Source: Mangifera indica
Taxonomy: Eukaryota > Streptophyta > Magnoliopsida > Sapindales > Anacardiaceae
Assembly: GCF_011075055.1 (NCBI RefSeq)
Contig: NC_058137.1
Location: 19,701,463 to 19,765,462 of the forward strand
DNA: 64,000 nucleotides
Reading direction: 5' to 3'
Every line of letters begins with the position of its first letter. Position 1 is the first letter of the stretch. Under the pieces are notes generated by a model that was given only the letters and a program-made list of their open reading frames with translations, was not told where the DNA came from and searched no databases. Shown one piece after another: positions 34,260-45,449 of this stretch. The position numbers and the translations under genes were made by a program.

Positions 34260-35163
34260 TAGGGTTGAATTCGAAGCGAGTTTTCTTGAACTTGAAACAA
34301 GTTTTGCTTGATTGAGCTCAAAATGAACCTGTCATAAACAAGCACCAGTACAAATATGAGCTTAACCATAAATAAAAAACCGAACACAAGCCTAAACCTA
34401 AACAGGGCAATACTTGGCTTGCTTAGCTTGACGAGTTGAGTTGGACTTGCTTAAATCATAACAAAAGTAAAACGACACCATGTGGTGCACTGTTGAATAA
34501 AACCAAAAAAAAACCTAAAGTTCTAATTTCTAAACAAATTTTTTTCTTTTCTTCTTGCGTGCGAGTTCTATAGTAATTTTGTCATCGTTCAAACTCTCTC
34601 TGACTCCTTTATTCATTCATAGTTCACACTTATCGATGTCGTGACTTCAACACCATTCGACCACTATGACTTCGATGCCATTCTTATCTTTTTCCCCACA
34701 TTATATTTTCTCTATTGCAAAACAACTTTTAGCCTTTTTCCAGTAGTTCTCTAGCAAGTTAACAAGACAACGTGAACAAAGAAAGTCAAATAGTCAACTA
34801 ATTTCTTTTGTAAGTCATATATACCACTATAGATTGAATTGTATATTGTAAAGTGTAAACCCAATTTAAGGAATTTTGGGTTCCAAAATAATCTAGAATT
34901 TTTGCAATACTACCGCATTGATTTCTTCCAACGGTGGAATTTTGGGTTCCAAATATTGTAATTTTGCAATAAATTGTTGTATTATTGAATATAATTAAAG
35001 TTGTGCCTTAGAGACTTGTGATTGTTGTATTATTAGGTGAACAAGAAGTTGTTGTGTTATTGAATATAATAAAAGTTGTTTTGAGTCCAATGTTTGACAA
35101 AACATGGAGTTAGATGTTAAAGAAATTTATGATTTAGGAACCCTTTTCTCAACGTGTGGTATG

Positions 35164-36499
35164 TGATAATGCCTTTAATTATTATTATTTTGATTTCTAA
35201 TTCCCTTATGTTGTGTGGAAATTTAATTCAATATAATGGAATTACTTCTCTTTTTGCATTTAGGAAATTTTGAGCAATTTTGGAGTAAGATGGGCCAAAA
35301 AGATGAAAAACTGGAGCAGATCTATTAATCTGGAAATTTCGTGATGCTGACTAGGCGTGGGCACGTCAAAGACGAAAACAGAATGCGGAAATAAAATCTG
35401 GACTTCCAGATCAGCTGCAAGGGTCCACTAAATATCAAGATTTGCTTCCTAAAAAAAGGGATAATTACTAGCTGGAAAAGAGGGTTAATTGAGATGAATA
35501 AGGAAGGATATTTTTGGAGAAAGGATATACATATCTTTTCCTTTCTTTTTAGGAAGATATGTATCACTTTGCTTGGTTGGATTAGGAGATTAGGATTGAC
35601 TTTCAATTTCCAGATTTTTAGTAGGAAGATAATATATATACTCTTATTTTTATTTGAGAATTATCAACCATTGTACTTAGGGAATTAGAGAGAAAAACAT
35701 GGTCTACAGTGGCTGAATAATTTCTCTTGGTTGAAGGGATTTGAAACCATGAAACTACAATGATTGTGAGATTTATTTTTATTCTTTAATGCATCTTTTT
35801 GATTATTTGAGTATTGATTATCTTTCTGAATTATTTTTCATGATTGTGTTGATTGATTTTTAAGGTGCGCAATTAGTTTATCAATTAATATAATCTACGA
35901 CTAGTTTAGGTGCTGAATCCGTAATTATTCAATCCATCTAATCGAAGTAGCGACTAGGTTTATCATTTGCTGTGTCAGAAACTATAAATCCTAGGAAAAT
36001 AATCAACTAGATTAAATGCAACGTCGTACGTTTGTGTTGTCTTACTTCGTTGGTCTTTCTAGTTCGTAATGCTATTGTTTAATTAAATTCGAGATCGTAT
36101 CCGAATTATTAATCAATAAGGGTTAATTGGAATACATGTTTTTGGTTAACTAATCGTAAGGAAGGATAGGTTAATTTAATACCACAATGAATATTTGAAT
36201 AATTAATTTGATATTTTTGGTTTCGATGATCAATCGTAGTTTCAATGGTGGATGTGACCGAAGACCAAGGTTTGTTTAATTGATTAATCGTTTTAATTTA
36301 TTTCGCTGAATTTTTATTTATTGTTTTTTATTATAATTTGCATTCACTTCAAAAACCCCCATTTATTTCTTTGTTTCGATTTAATTGTGACGACATACTA
36401 ATCAAAACTTTTCGAGGGAACGATCCCTACTTTCCTTTACTACATTTTTGTTACAGGAATTTAGGATTTTAATTTGGGTGTCAATGACAGCACGTACCA
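35164..36499 (+). repeat. 5' LTR of the Athila-type element
   Basis: The repeat starts TGATAATGCC and ends CACGTACCA. It matches 45450-46794 over its full length; I count about 14 mismatches by eye in the first 470 bases. In LTR elements it holds the promoter and polyadenylation signals. Confidence 0.93.
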
Positions 36500-36504
36500 A
36501 ATTT

Positions 36505-36522
36505 TGGCGCCATTTCTAGGGA
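36505..36522 (+). other. Primer-binding site of the Athila-type element
   Basis: TGGCGCCATTTCTAGGGA lies five bases after the 5' LTR. It resembles TGGCGCCGTTGCCGGGGA, complementary to the 3' end of tRNA-Asp, which many Athila-clade elements use as primer, but the later bases have drifted. Confidence 0.75.
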
Positions 36523-36553
36523 GTTTTTAATTTGTATATTCGTTACGCAATAT

Positions 36554-37725
36554 TTGAAACAAACTAGTTTACAATTTGATCCAGAAATTGAAAAGACGAT
36601 AAAAGGGCTGAGAAAAGAAACAAAAAAGAGACTGCAAACACACAGATCTGCTTACGAAATAGAGGAAAACATGGCTGAAAATCAGACTTTAAGGGAGCTT
36701 GCTGCTCCAGATTTAAATCAACAACCACACTGCATTCCTTTTCCAAATTTAGATGTTAATACCACCTTCGAATTAAAATCTGGACTAATTCATCTTTTAC
36801 CTATTTTTCGTGGTTCTGCAGGTGAAAATCCTCATAAACATTTGAAAGAATTTCATGTGGTGTGCACTGGAATGAAATCGAATGGAGTAACCAAAGAACA
36901 AATCAAGATGAGGGCTTTTCCATTTTCTTTGAAAGATGATGCGCAAGATTGGTTGTTTTATCTACCCATTGGAAGTATCATTACTTGGCATGAGATGAAA
37001 AGATTATTTATGCAGAAATTTTTTCTAGCATCAAGAGCAGCCAGCATAAGGAAAGAAATCTGTGGCATTAGGCAGCAGAGTGGAGAGTCTTTATACGAAT
37101 ACTAGGAGCGCTTTAAAAAACTCTGTACGAGCTGTCCACATCACCAAATTAGTGACCAGTTGCTTATTCAATATTTCTACGAAGGATTTCTATCAAATGA
37201 GAGAAATATGATTGATGCAGCGAGTGGTAGAGCATTGGCTGACAAAACACCTGAAGCAGCCCAAAATTTAATTGCAAATATGACGTCGAATTCACAACAA
37301 TTTAGGAATAGATTAGACCATTCGTCTCGACATGTCAATGAGGTAAATGTATCTTCTCTTGAGAGATGACTTGATGATTTAACTACTCTTGTACGTCAAA
37401 TGGCTATAGGAAAAATAGAGGTGGAAAAAGTTTGCGGAATCTGTTCAATAGGAGGACATCCAATTGATATGTGCCTAACACTTCAAGATGACTACTTTGA
37501 ACATGCTAATGCAGTGGGGAGATTTTTAGGACAGCAACAGTGAAATCATAATTATAATCCTTATTCGAATACCTACAACTCCGGTTGGAGAGATCATCCT
37601 AATTTTTGTTATACGAATCAGCCTTCAAATAATTTTCAGTCGTATCAGTAACCCTATATTCCTAGACAACAGTAACCAACCCAAAATTCTGATTCAGGTA
37701 CATCTCTTGAGGATATTGTTAAAAC
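36554..37725 (+). pseudogene. Athila-type gag (capsid region), broken
   Basis: The first long piece (to 37103) has the capsid-like domain typical of plant retrotransposon gag, with GENPHKHLKEF, FPFSLKDDAQDWLF and IRKEICGIRQQSGESLYEY. A TAG then breaks the frame, and the second piece (about 37160-37369) continues with DQLLIQYFYEGF and ALADKTPEAAQNLIANM. A further stop and frame change follow. The zinc-knuckle region (CGICSIGGHPIDMC, near 37440) is still visible. A good start candidate is the ATG at 36671 (MAENQTLRELAAPDL), because the more upstream in-frame triplet is TTG. Gag would form the virus-like particle that packages element RNA. Confidence 0.85.
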
Positions 37726-37726
37726 T

Positions 37727-38780
37727 ATGGCTACTAACATTGTGAAATTTCAGCAAGAAACCAGAACTAGCATTCAAAATCTAGAGAATCAAATGAGTCA
37801 GATGGCTACTGCAATCAGTAGGCTGGAAGCACAAAATTCAAGTAAACTACTATCACAAACTGTGGTAAACCCAAAGGAGAATGCTAGTGCCATAGTGCTG
37901 AGAAGTGGAAAAGAGTTAGAGATGCCAATTAAAGAACCACTTGTACCAACACAGGAAGTGGAGAACAGAGAAGAAGTGGTAGTAGAAAATAATCCTTCCG
38001 AAAAGGTAGCGACAGGTAAATATTCTTCTTTCAGCGAATACAAATCTGTTCCTTCTTTTCCTGAAGCTTTAAAACTGAAGTACAAAAGCAATGCAGATTT
38101 ATATGACACCTTTCAGAAGTGTGAAGTCAATATTCCACTGTTTGATGCAATAAAACAAGTGTCTTGCTATGCTAAATTTTTGAAAGAGTTGTGTACATTG
38201 AAAAGGAAGCAAAAACTCAAAAAGTATGAAAAGATAAAGGTAGGAGAAAATGTTTCAGCCATAATTCGAAAGAGTCTTCTTGAAAAATGCAAAGATCTAG
38301 GTATGTTTTGCATCCCTTGCACCATAGGAGGAACAAAAATTGAAAAAGCTATGTTAGATTTAGGAGCATCTATTAATGTAATGTCATATTTTATTTATTC
38401 TGCTCTTAATTTTGGACCTTTAGAACAAACTAGTGTAGTTATCCAGTTGGCCGATAGATAGAATGCATATCCGAAAGGATTAATTGAAGATGTTCTTATT
38501 CAGGTTAATGATAAATTAATTTTTCCAACTGATTTTTATGTTCTTGACATGAAAAATAATGACCAATCTACACCTATTTTGCTAGGAAGACCTTTTCTGA
38601 AAACAGCTAAAACGAAAATTGATGTTCATAAAGGCACACTGACCATGGAGTTTGATGGTGAAGCTGTCCAATTTAATATTTATGATGTTATGAAATATCC
38701 TGATGTAGATTTTTCTGTGTATTCAGTTGATTTAATTGATTCTCTAGCGCAAGAAATTTTTGATGATGAAGATGAGTTGG
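37727..38780 (+). pseudogene. Athila-type gag C-terminus and aspartic protease, broken
   Basis: The piece starts in a coiled-coil-like segment (NLENQMSQMATAISRLEAQ) followed by the conserved IVLRSGKE motif. The protease follows with CTIGGTKIEKAMLDLGASINVM, where the usual catalytic D-S-G triad reads D-L-G. A TAG at 38459 interrupts it. The second half (38549 on) has ILLGRPFLKTAKTKIDVHKG, the flap and C-terminal part of the protease. Loss of the catalytic serine position plus the stop would each prevent polyprotein cleavage. Confidence 0.85.
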
Positions 38781-40490
38781 AAGCAACTAACCAGGAAAAT
38801 ATTTTGAAAGAAAGAGATGAACCTAAATTAATTTCAGATGTGCAGAATGCAGTGGCAGAGATGAATGAGTGCAGAGAGTTGAAAAATACAGATAATTTAT
38901 CTTATATTGAGTTGCCAGTGCCTAACGAAAAATTGATACCTTCTGTTTTGCAGGCACCAGAGCTAGAGCTGAAACCTCTTCCAAATCACCTAAAATATGT
39001 GTACCTTGGAGATAGGGAGACCTTACCAGTGATTATTTCCAGCAAGTTAAATAAACAGCAAGAAGAAAAACTAGTGCAGATTCTGAAGAAGCATAAAAAA
39101 ACTATAGGATGGACCATTGCTAATATAAAAGGAATCAGTCCCTCTACTTGCATGCATCGAATTCGTCTTGAAGAGGGAGCTAAACCAATTCGACAGCCAC
39201 AAAGGAGGTTGAATCCGCCAATGATGGAAGTGGTAAAGAAGGAAATTTTAAAGTTGCTTCAAGCTGGAGTAATTTATCTTATTTCAGACAGTGAATGGGT
39301 CAGCTCTGTTCAAGTCGTACCGAAGAAGACTAGCATCACAGTGGTAAAAAATCAGAATAATGAATTGGTGCCTACTCGAGTTCAGAATGGGTGGTGGGTC
39401 TGTATAGATTATAGGAAATTAAATTCGGTAACCCGTAAAGATCACTTTTCGTTGCCATTTATTGATCAAATGTTGGAAAGGTTGGCTGGCTGGCCGAGCT
39501 TACTATAGTTTTCTAGATGGTTTTTCAGGATATTTTTATATTGTAATTACTCCCGAAGATCAAGAGAAGACAACTTTCACATGTCCATTTGGAACTTTTG
39601 CATATCGACGAATGTCATTTGGAGCTTGTAATGCACCGGCTACTTTTCAAAGGTGTATGGTGAGTATATTTTCAGATTATGTTGAGCACATTATCGAAAT
39701 TTTTATGGACGATTTTACTGTTCATGGAGACTCATTTGATAATTGTTTACAGAATCTCACACTTGTTTTACAAAGATGCATTGAAACTAACCTTGTTATA
39801 AATTTTGAAAAATGTCATTTTATGGTTGAGCAAGGTATAGTTTTGGGCCATGTAGTTTCAGCTAGGGGTATTAAGGTAGATAAGGCTAAAGTTGATATTA
39901 TTCAATCTTTACCTTACCCTGCTAGTATGCGGGAAGTTCGTTCTTTCCTTGGCCATGCAGGTTTTTACCGACGCTTTATTAAAGACTTTTCACGTATTGC
40001 ATTGCCATTATGTAAGCTGCTGCAGAAAGAGGTGACTTTTGAGTTTGATGAAAGCTATAAAAATGCATTTGACAAGTTGAAGCAGCTGCTGACTTCTGCA
40101 CCAATAATCCAGCCACCAGATTGGAGTCTCCCGTTTGAAATAATGTGTGATGCAAGTGATTACGCTGTAAGAGCTGTTTTGAGGCAGCGAGTTAGAAGGG
40201 TGCCACATGCCATATATTATGCCTCGATGACTTTAAATGATGCACAAAAAAATTATTCGACCACTGAAAAAGAACTCTTGGCTGTTGTTTTTGCATTAGA
40301 AAAATTTTGTTCTTATTTATTGGGTACTAAAGTAGTTATTTACTCTGATCATGCAGCCCTTAGGTACTTGATAACAAAGAAGGAGGCAAAACCAAGGCTT
40401 ATAAGATAGGTTCTACTGCTGAGTGAATTTGACCTGGAGATCAAGGATAAAGCTGGACAAGAAAATCGTGTTGTTGACCATTTAAGCTGT
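38780..40490 (+). pseudogene. Athila-type reverse transcriptase and RNase H, broken
   Basis: RT begins after the ELKPLPNHLKYVYLG linker. Visible blocks are [31 protein letters not shown], a frame change near 39,490, then [23 protein letters not shown], the catalytic [10 protein letters not shown] (Y/F-M-D-D box) and [24 protein letters not shown]. RNase H follows with [22 protein letters not shown] and [14 protein letters not shown] at 40407 ends the frame. The arrangement is standard for Ty3/gypsy pol; with the frameshift and stop, this copy makes no functional enzyme. Confidence 0.92.
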
Positions 40491-41866
40491 TTGGTTCATG
40501 TAAAAACAAAGCAGAATCTGCAGGAGCAATTTCCTGATGAGCAGTTATTTTCAGCAAGCTGCAGGCTGCCCTGGTACGCAAACATGGTGAATTATTTAGT
40601 TACTAACACACTACCAACTGATTTATCTAAGGCTCAAAGAGACAAACTGAAAAATGATGCAAAATTTTACGTATAGGATGATCCGTATCTATGGAAACAT
40701 TGCACTAATCAAATTATAAAAAGGTGCGTACCTGAAACTGAAATTTCTTCTATTATTACCTTTTGCCATTCGTATGCTTGTGGAGGCCATTTTGGAGCAA
40801 AACGGACAGCAAAAAAAAAATTCTAGATTGTGGATTTTTCTGGCCAACTTTATTTCGAGACACATACTCGTTTTGTAAATCTTGTGAACGCTGTCAAAAA
40901 ACAAGTAATATTTCACAGAAAAATGAAATGCCTCAAACTCCTATTTTAGTTTGCAAAATTTTTGATGTTTAGGGTATTGATTTCATGGGGCCTTTTCCAT
41001 CTTCGTTTGATTACGTTTATATTTTATTGGCAGTTGATTATGTCTCGAAATGGATAGAAGCGAAAGCTACCAGAACTGATGACTTTAAAGTTGTTTCAGG
41101 TTTCCTTAAATCTAACATATTCAGCAGGTTCGACATTCTGAAGGCTCTAATTAGCGATCAAAGGAAACATTTTTGCAACCGAACAGTAGAGGTGCTGCTA
41201 AAAAAATATGGTGTAACACACAAAATTGCTACGGCGTACCATCCACAAACCAGCGGACAAGCTGAGGTTTCAAACCGCGAAATTAAATCAATCATCGAGA
41301 AAACAGTTGGTTCGACAAGAAAGGATTGGAGTTTGCGATTGGAAGATGCGCTGTGGGCATATAGAACAACGTACAAAACGCCAATTGGGATGTCGCCGTA
41401 TAGATTGATATTCGGTAAAGCCTGTCATCTTCCAGTTGAATTAGAACACAGAGCATATTGGGCTGTCAAGCATTGCAATATAAAGTTGGATGAGAGTGGC
41501 GAACATAGGACATTACAGCTGCAAGAATTAGAAGAAATTCGCAATGACGCGTACGAGAGTTCTAGAATTTACAAGGAGAAAACAAAAGCATTTCATGACA
41601 AAATGATTTCCAGAAAGGAATTTTCACTTGGCCAAAAAGTTCTCCTTTATCATTCAAGACTTCGATTATTTTCAGGTAAATTACATTCTCGTTGGATTGG
41701 GCCGTTCGTTGTTACTAACGTTTTTCATCATGGTGCAGTAGAGATTCAGAGCTTAACGACATCGAAAGTATTTAAAGTTAATGGCCACAAACTAAAACTC
41801 AAAGAAGTGCCAACTGAAAACGTCGGAGAAGTGGAGCTGAAAGATCCCGTCTACATGGATAAATAG
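40491..41866 (+). pseudogene. Athila-type integrase, broken
   Basis: The N-terminal HHCC zinc-binding part (CGGHFGAKRTA, CKSCERCQ) lies at about 40770-40900 and is crossed by a TAG at 40674 and by a frame change in an A-run near 40810-40819. A further TAG lies at 40970, just before the core. The core and C-terminus (40985-41866) are an open frame of 293 codons with the DDE residues in [17 protein letters not shown] and [14 protein letters not shown], then [29 protein letters not shown] and SRWIGPFVV. The HPQTSGQ motif and GKACHLPVE are typical of Athila-clade integrases. The core is well preserved, but the whole protein is interrupted upstream. Confidence 0.92.
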
Positions 41867-42386
41867 ACGAAAGCATTACGTCGAGCCGACGACTGTAAAC
41901 AAAGGCGCTACTTAGGAGGCAACCCAAGCTTAATTTTGATTAATGCTTCAATTTTAATTTTCTAAACATTTGTTTTTAATTTCGATTTATGTGTTCCAAT
42001 TTTTAGTTTTAAATTTCGGTTTTAGGACGTTTAGATATTTAATTAGCAATTATTTTATGATTTTTTTATTGGGTTTATTTTAATTTATTTTCAGGTTACT
42101 GTTCAATCGTCTTCTTCCTCCTGTAAGTCTCAATTAGCCTTCTGTAAATGTTCACGAGGGGAGGAATCTGCATTTTGGTAATCTGGAACTGGGTCATGTA
42201 TTTCTATCAAAAGTCCAGCTTCTGCTTTGTTATTTTGTTAAACACAGGGGGCCCATATGATTTAGTGTGATTATAAGGCTGTGATTATATATTTTTCCAG
42301 AAACCGTATTTGCAAAACCCACGCCTCAAAATTTCTCTCCACCTAAAATAACAAACCTAGCAGCCCTTCCTTCATTCTGAAACACC
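41867..42386 (+). other. Spacer between integrase and third open frame of the Athila-type element
   Basis: The spacer is AT-rich and non-coding, with a TTTTCAGGTTACTG motif that could be a splice acceptor. Expression of the third frame by a spliced RNA has been suggested for such elements, so a splice site here would be in the right place; this is inference. Confidence 0.4.
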
Positions 42387-43738
42387 ATGGTCAGAACTCG
42401 TTCACAGTATCAAAGAGCAGCAAAATCTGCCCATTAGAGACCCCTCACACCAGAGCCGTTGTCAGATTTCGATAAATCACCCATCAATAGAACTCAATAG
42501 TCTACACCCTTTCTTGCACATGTAACACCTCCACCATCATCTCCTTCATCGTCACCCTAGCCACGACAAACCACCAAGGCTTCAGTCCACTCGGGTCCAT
42601 GTTCGCGCACTCAAAAAGGGAAGAAAATGGAACTCTTCAGTAGCCTACAACTCAAATTAGGTGGCTTCAATACCTTCATTGATGAACAAGACCAATAATG
42701 GTATGGGTCTATATGTGAGCGCAAAATCTACCCATGTAAGTATGTTCACACTCAAACTCTTGATCAATTAGGCCTTCATAATGAAATTGATGAGCTAGTA
42801 AATAGACTGAATTGGAAAAATTATGTATATGTGGACTGCCCTGCCTTTATTGAGCTCACCCATGAATTTTATACAACATTTCAATTTAATGTTGCTGAGG
42901 AATTTGATTTGTTTACCGAGGGATAGTTGAGTTTAGGATAATGGGGAAAGAATGTTCATGTTCAATTTCTGAATTTAACATTGCTTTGGGGTTTCTGAAA
43001 AAAGAGGATGAAAAGAGTGAGCGCTACGTACGATCCCAATGTGATTACAATCCTGATTTTAATCCTACTGAATTGTGGCATGAATGGTCGGTTGATTTTG
43101 ATCCTTATAATCCTAGTGCTTCTAAGAGTTCTTATTTAAAAAGCCCTGTGTTCAAATATTTACAATGATTCTTGGCTTTTAATTTTTCTGGAAGGAGGGA
43201 TAGTGTAGGTACTATTTCTAAAGTTGAGTTTTATTTTTTATGGTGTATGGAGCATAACATTCAGGTTAATTTAGGCTTTTGGTTACTCACCCAATTCCAG
43301 TCAATGGTCCAGAAAAAAAATAAACCCTTAATCCTTGGTTCGTATATTACTCAATTAGCTATTAACTTGGGTTTATTAGATATCTCTAATCATAACATGC
43401 ATACTACTTGTGAGGTGGAACCATTGGATATGACTTGTTTAGACAGGATGGGGATTGTAAGAAAACAAGCAGATGGTAGTTTCAGTTTCATGCAACCTGG
43501 ACCAGCAGCACTACCTCATTCCAGGCCAAATAGGCAGCAGAGAACGCCGGCAGAAGCAGACCCCAACAGCACCCAACCACAAGTAGATCTTCTATCATCT
43601 TCCTATGCTCATTCATTCGACAATATAGGGGCCCAACTACAGAGATATGAACAAAAATTAGACCGTATGGAGCGCAATCTGCTAGCCTTTTTCAATTCGC
43701 AAGGATTCACGTCGTCGTCGTCTCCACCATCTCCATAA
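42387..43738 (+). pseudogene. Third open frame of the Athila-type element (plant transposon protein), broken
   Basis: The frame begins MVRTRSQYQRAAKSAH and meets several TAG codons early (near 42435 and further on), and another at about 43166. Between them runs a conserved sequence of the family sometimes called 'putative plant transposon protein'. Its blocks are KIYPCKYVHTQTLDQLG, NWKNYVYVDCPAFIELTHEF, FNIALGFLKKEDEKSERYV, YNPSASKSSYLKSPVFKYL, FLAFNFSGRRDSVGTISK and PLILGSYITQLAINLGLLD. The C-terminus is Pro/Gln-rich, with a short coiled-coil-like end (DNIGAQLQRYEQKLDRMERN). The equivalent frame is sometimes called env-like, but no signal peptide or membrane segment is visible here, so I prefer to leave its function open. 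Confidence 0.8.
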
Positions 43739-45434
43739 TTCAAACCGTTCCTCCTTTTCCACAAAACCAGAGAAGTTTCCTCTTCCTTTTCTTTTAAATT
43801 TTGGTTCTCATTTTATTTTGTTTTGTTTAAACATTGAGGACAATGTTTGGTTTAAGTGTGGGGGAGGGTTTATTTGTGTTTTATTTTTCTATTGTTTACT
43901 GTTCTGTTTTTTAGTTATATATTTTTTTCTGCTCTGTTCTTATGTTTTGTCCTTCTGTTATGCTTTTAGTTTATTCTGTTTACCTGTTCTGTTTTTCTGT
44001 CAGTTTCTTTTCTGTCTTCTTTGTGTTAGGCGTATTCTGTTATGCCTAAATTTTTGTTTTGTTTTGTTTTGCTTTATGTATGTTGCTGCTCCTTGCTGGA
44101 TAAAGTTTGATTTTTATGGCAGCTAGTGTATCCTTCCCTGTTTTTAGTCAGCTAAACAGTTCCATTAATCTCACTTTGAATGAATTAATTTGTATGCATG
44201 CCTTGGGATTTAGTTGATTCAATAGGAGAGCATTGTACATACTGATTTGTTAGACTAATTAGGAGTATGCACTTAAACAAATTTTGATAATTGAGTGCTA
44301 GAATTGTTTGAAGTTGAGGTGATTTTATTTGTCCCGTGAGTTTTGAGCCGAAAAAGATTGAAACATACATATCAATCTATATTTTTCTTTGATGAGTGAT
44401 ATTCTCCCATGTGAATATATCTCTAGAACTTGCTTTGAACCATTTCGAGACCACATTGAAATATGCATGCATGAAAATGATAAAGGCATTCTTGTTTAAA
44501 TCCTTTAGCTTAAAAAGCCAACCTAAATTAATTTCCCTAGTTAGCCCCTTGAGCCTTACAAAGCCTTGATTCTTTGTGCTAAAACCATATTATAAAACCA
44601 AGCCTTCAAGTAAAAATTCTCACCCAACCATGAAAATTAGCAGGGCATTTAAACTAAAATTTGGTGCTTGGTGAATTTGTTATCTTGAGAAATTTAAGTG
44701 TAGGGGAAAATGGGATTTAAATGCAATAAGAAGAGATGATGAAAAGAAGTTGGCATGAAGAATGCTATTGAGATTGCCTTATGTTGTATCTTTACTATCT
44801 AATTCTTTTAGTTATTCAAGAAAAAAAGGAAAATAGAAAAGAAAAAAAAAGAAGAAAAAGACAGAAAAGAAAAAAAAAAGTTGAAAAAGAGAAGAGAAGG
44901 CAATAGCAAGTAGCAAAGAAATGTGGTGAATGTGATGGCTTTAGCTTTACATTTTCGTTCCCCTTAGGTGTTTAAATGTTTTGTTAATATTCATGGTTTT
45001 AACCTTTTGTATCCATTAATCCTCACCTTTACCCAAAGCCCCATTACAACCTAAAATAAAGTCCTTTTGATTTATGCATGTATATAATCTAAGTGGTGGA
45101 GATTTGGTGCATAAGCAAGCCTATGGTAGAATGTTTGCATTGGAAGAATTTGAGCGAAACACCGAACCATTAAACACATGAGTGATATGAGTGATAACCG
45201 TGAGGAGATTCACCAAAATTTTATACATGCTTTAGAATGTGATTATCTTGATTTGCCTTTGTGCATACTTCCTTGTAAAGTTTGATAATGATGTGTGTTG
45301 ATGCTTGAATCTTGGTTGGGTTGAATCTTAAGGTATGCACACTTTTTGGTATCGTGAGAAAAGAGATTGACGAAACATTTTTGTGTTTGTTTTGTTTTTG
45401 TTTTTTTTGTTTTACTCGAGGACAAGCAAAAGAT
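43739..45434 (+). other. Non-coding 3' internal region of the Athila-type element
   Basis: The region contains a pyrimidine-rich, TTCTG-repeated stretch (43.8-44.1 kb), a purine-rich tract (about 44,815-44,890) and an internal polypurine-like tract at 43854-43868. No protein is supported; the short frames here are hydrophobic by-products of T-rich sequence. Confidence 0.6.
43854..43868 (+). other. Internal polypurine-like tract
   Basis: AAGTGTGGGGGAGGG closely matches the terminal tract AAGTGTGGGGAAATT that adjoins the 3' LTR. Both follow a GAGGACAA word. Related plant elements often carry a similar second tract downstream of the last frame, which could prime a second plus-strand DNA start. 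Confidence 0.6.
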
Positions 45435-45449
45435 AAGTGTGGGGAAATT
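45435..45449 (+). other. Terminal polypurine tract of the Athila-type element
   Basis: AAGTGTGGGGAAATT abuts the TG of the 3' LTR, the position where plus-strand synthesis is primed. Confidence 0.75.

Noticed and set aside
43818..44126. A 102-codon Phe/Cys/Leu-rich frame in the Athila element, which could look like a membrane protein
   Set aside because: It is produced by the T-rich TTCTG-repeat stretch after the third frame, overlaps the internal polypurine-like tract, and is not known from the family.
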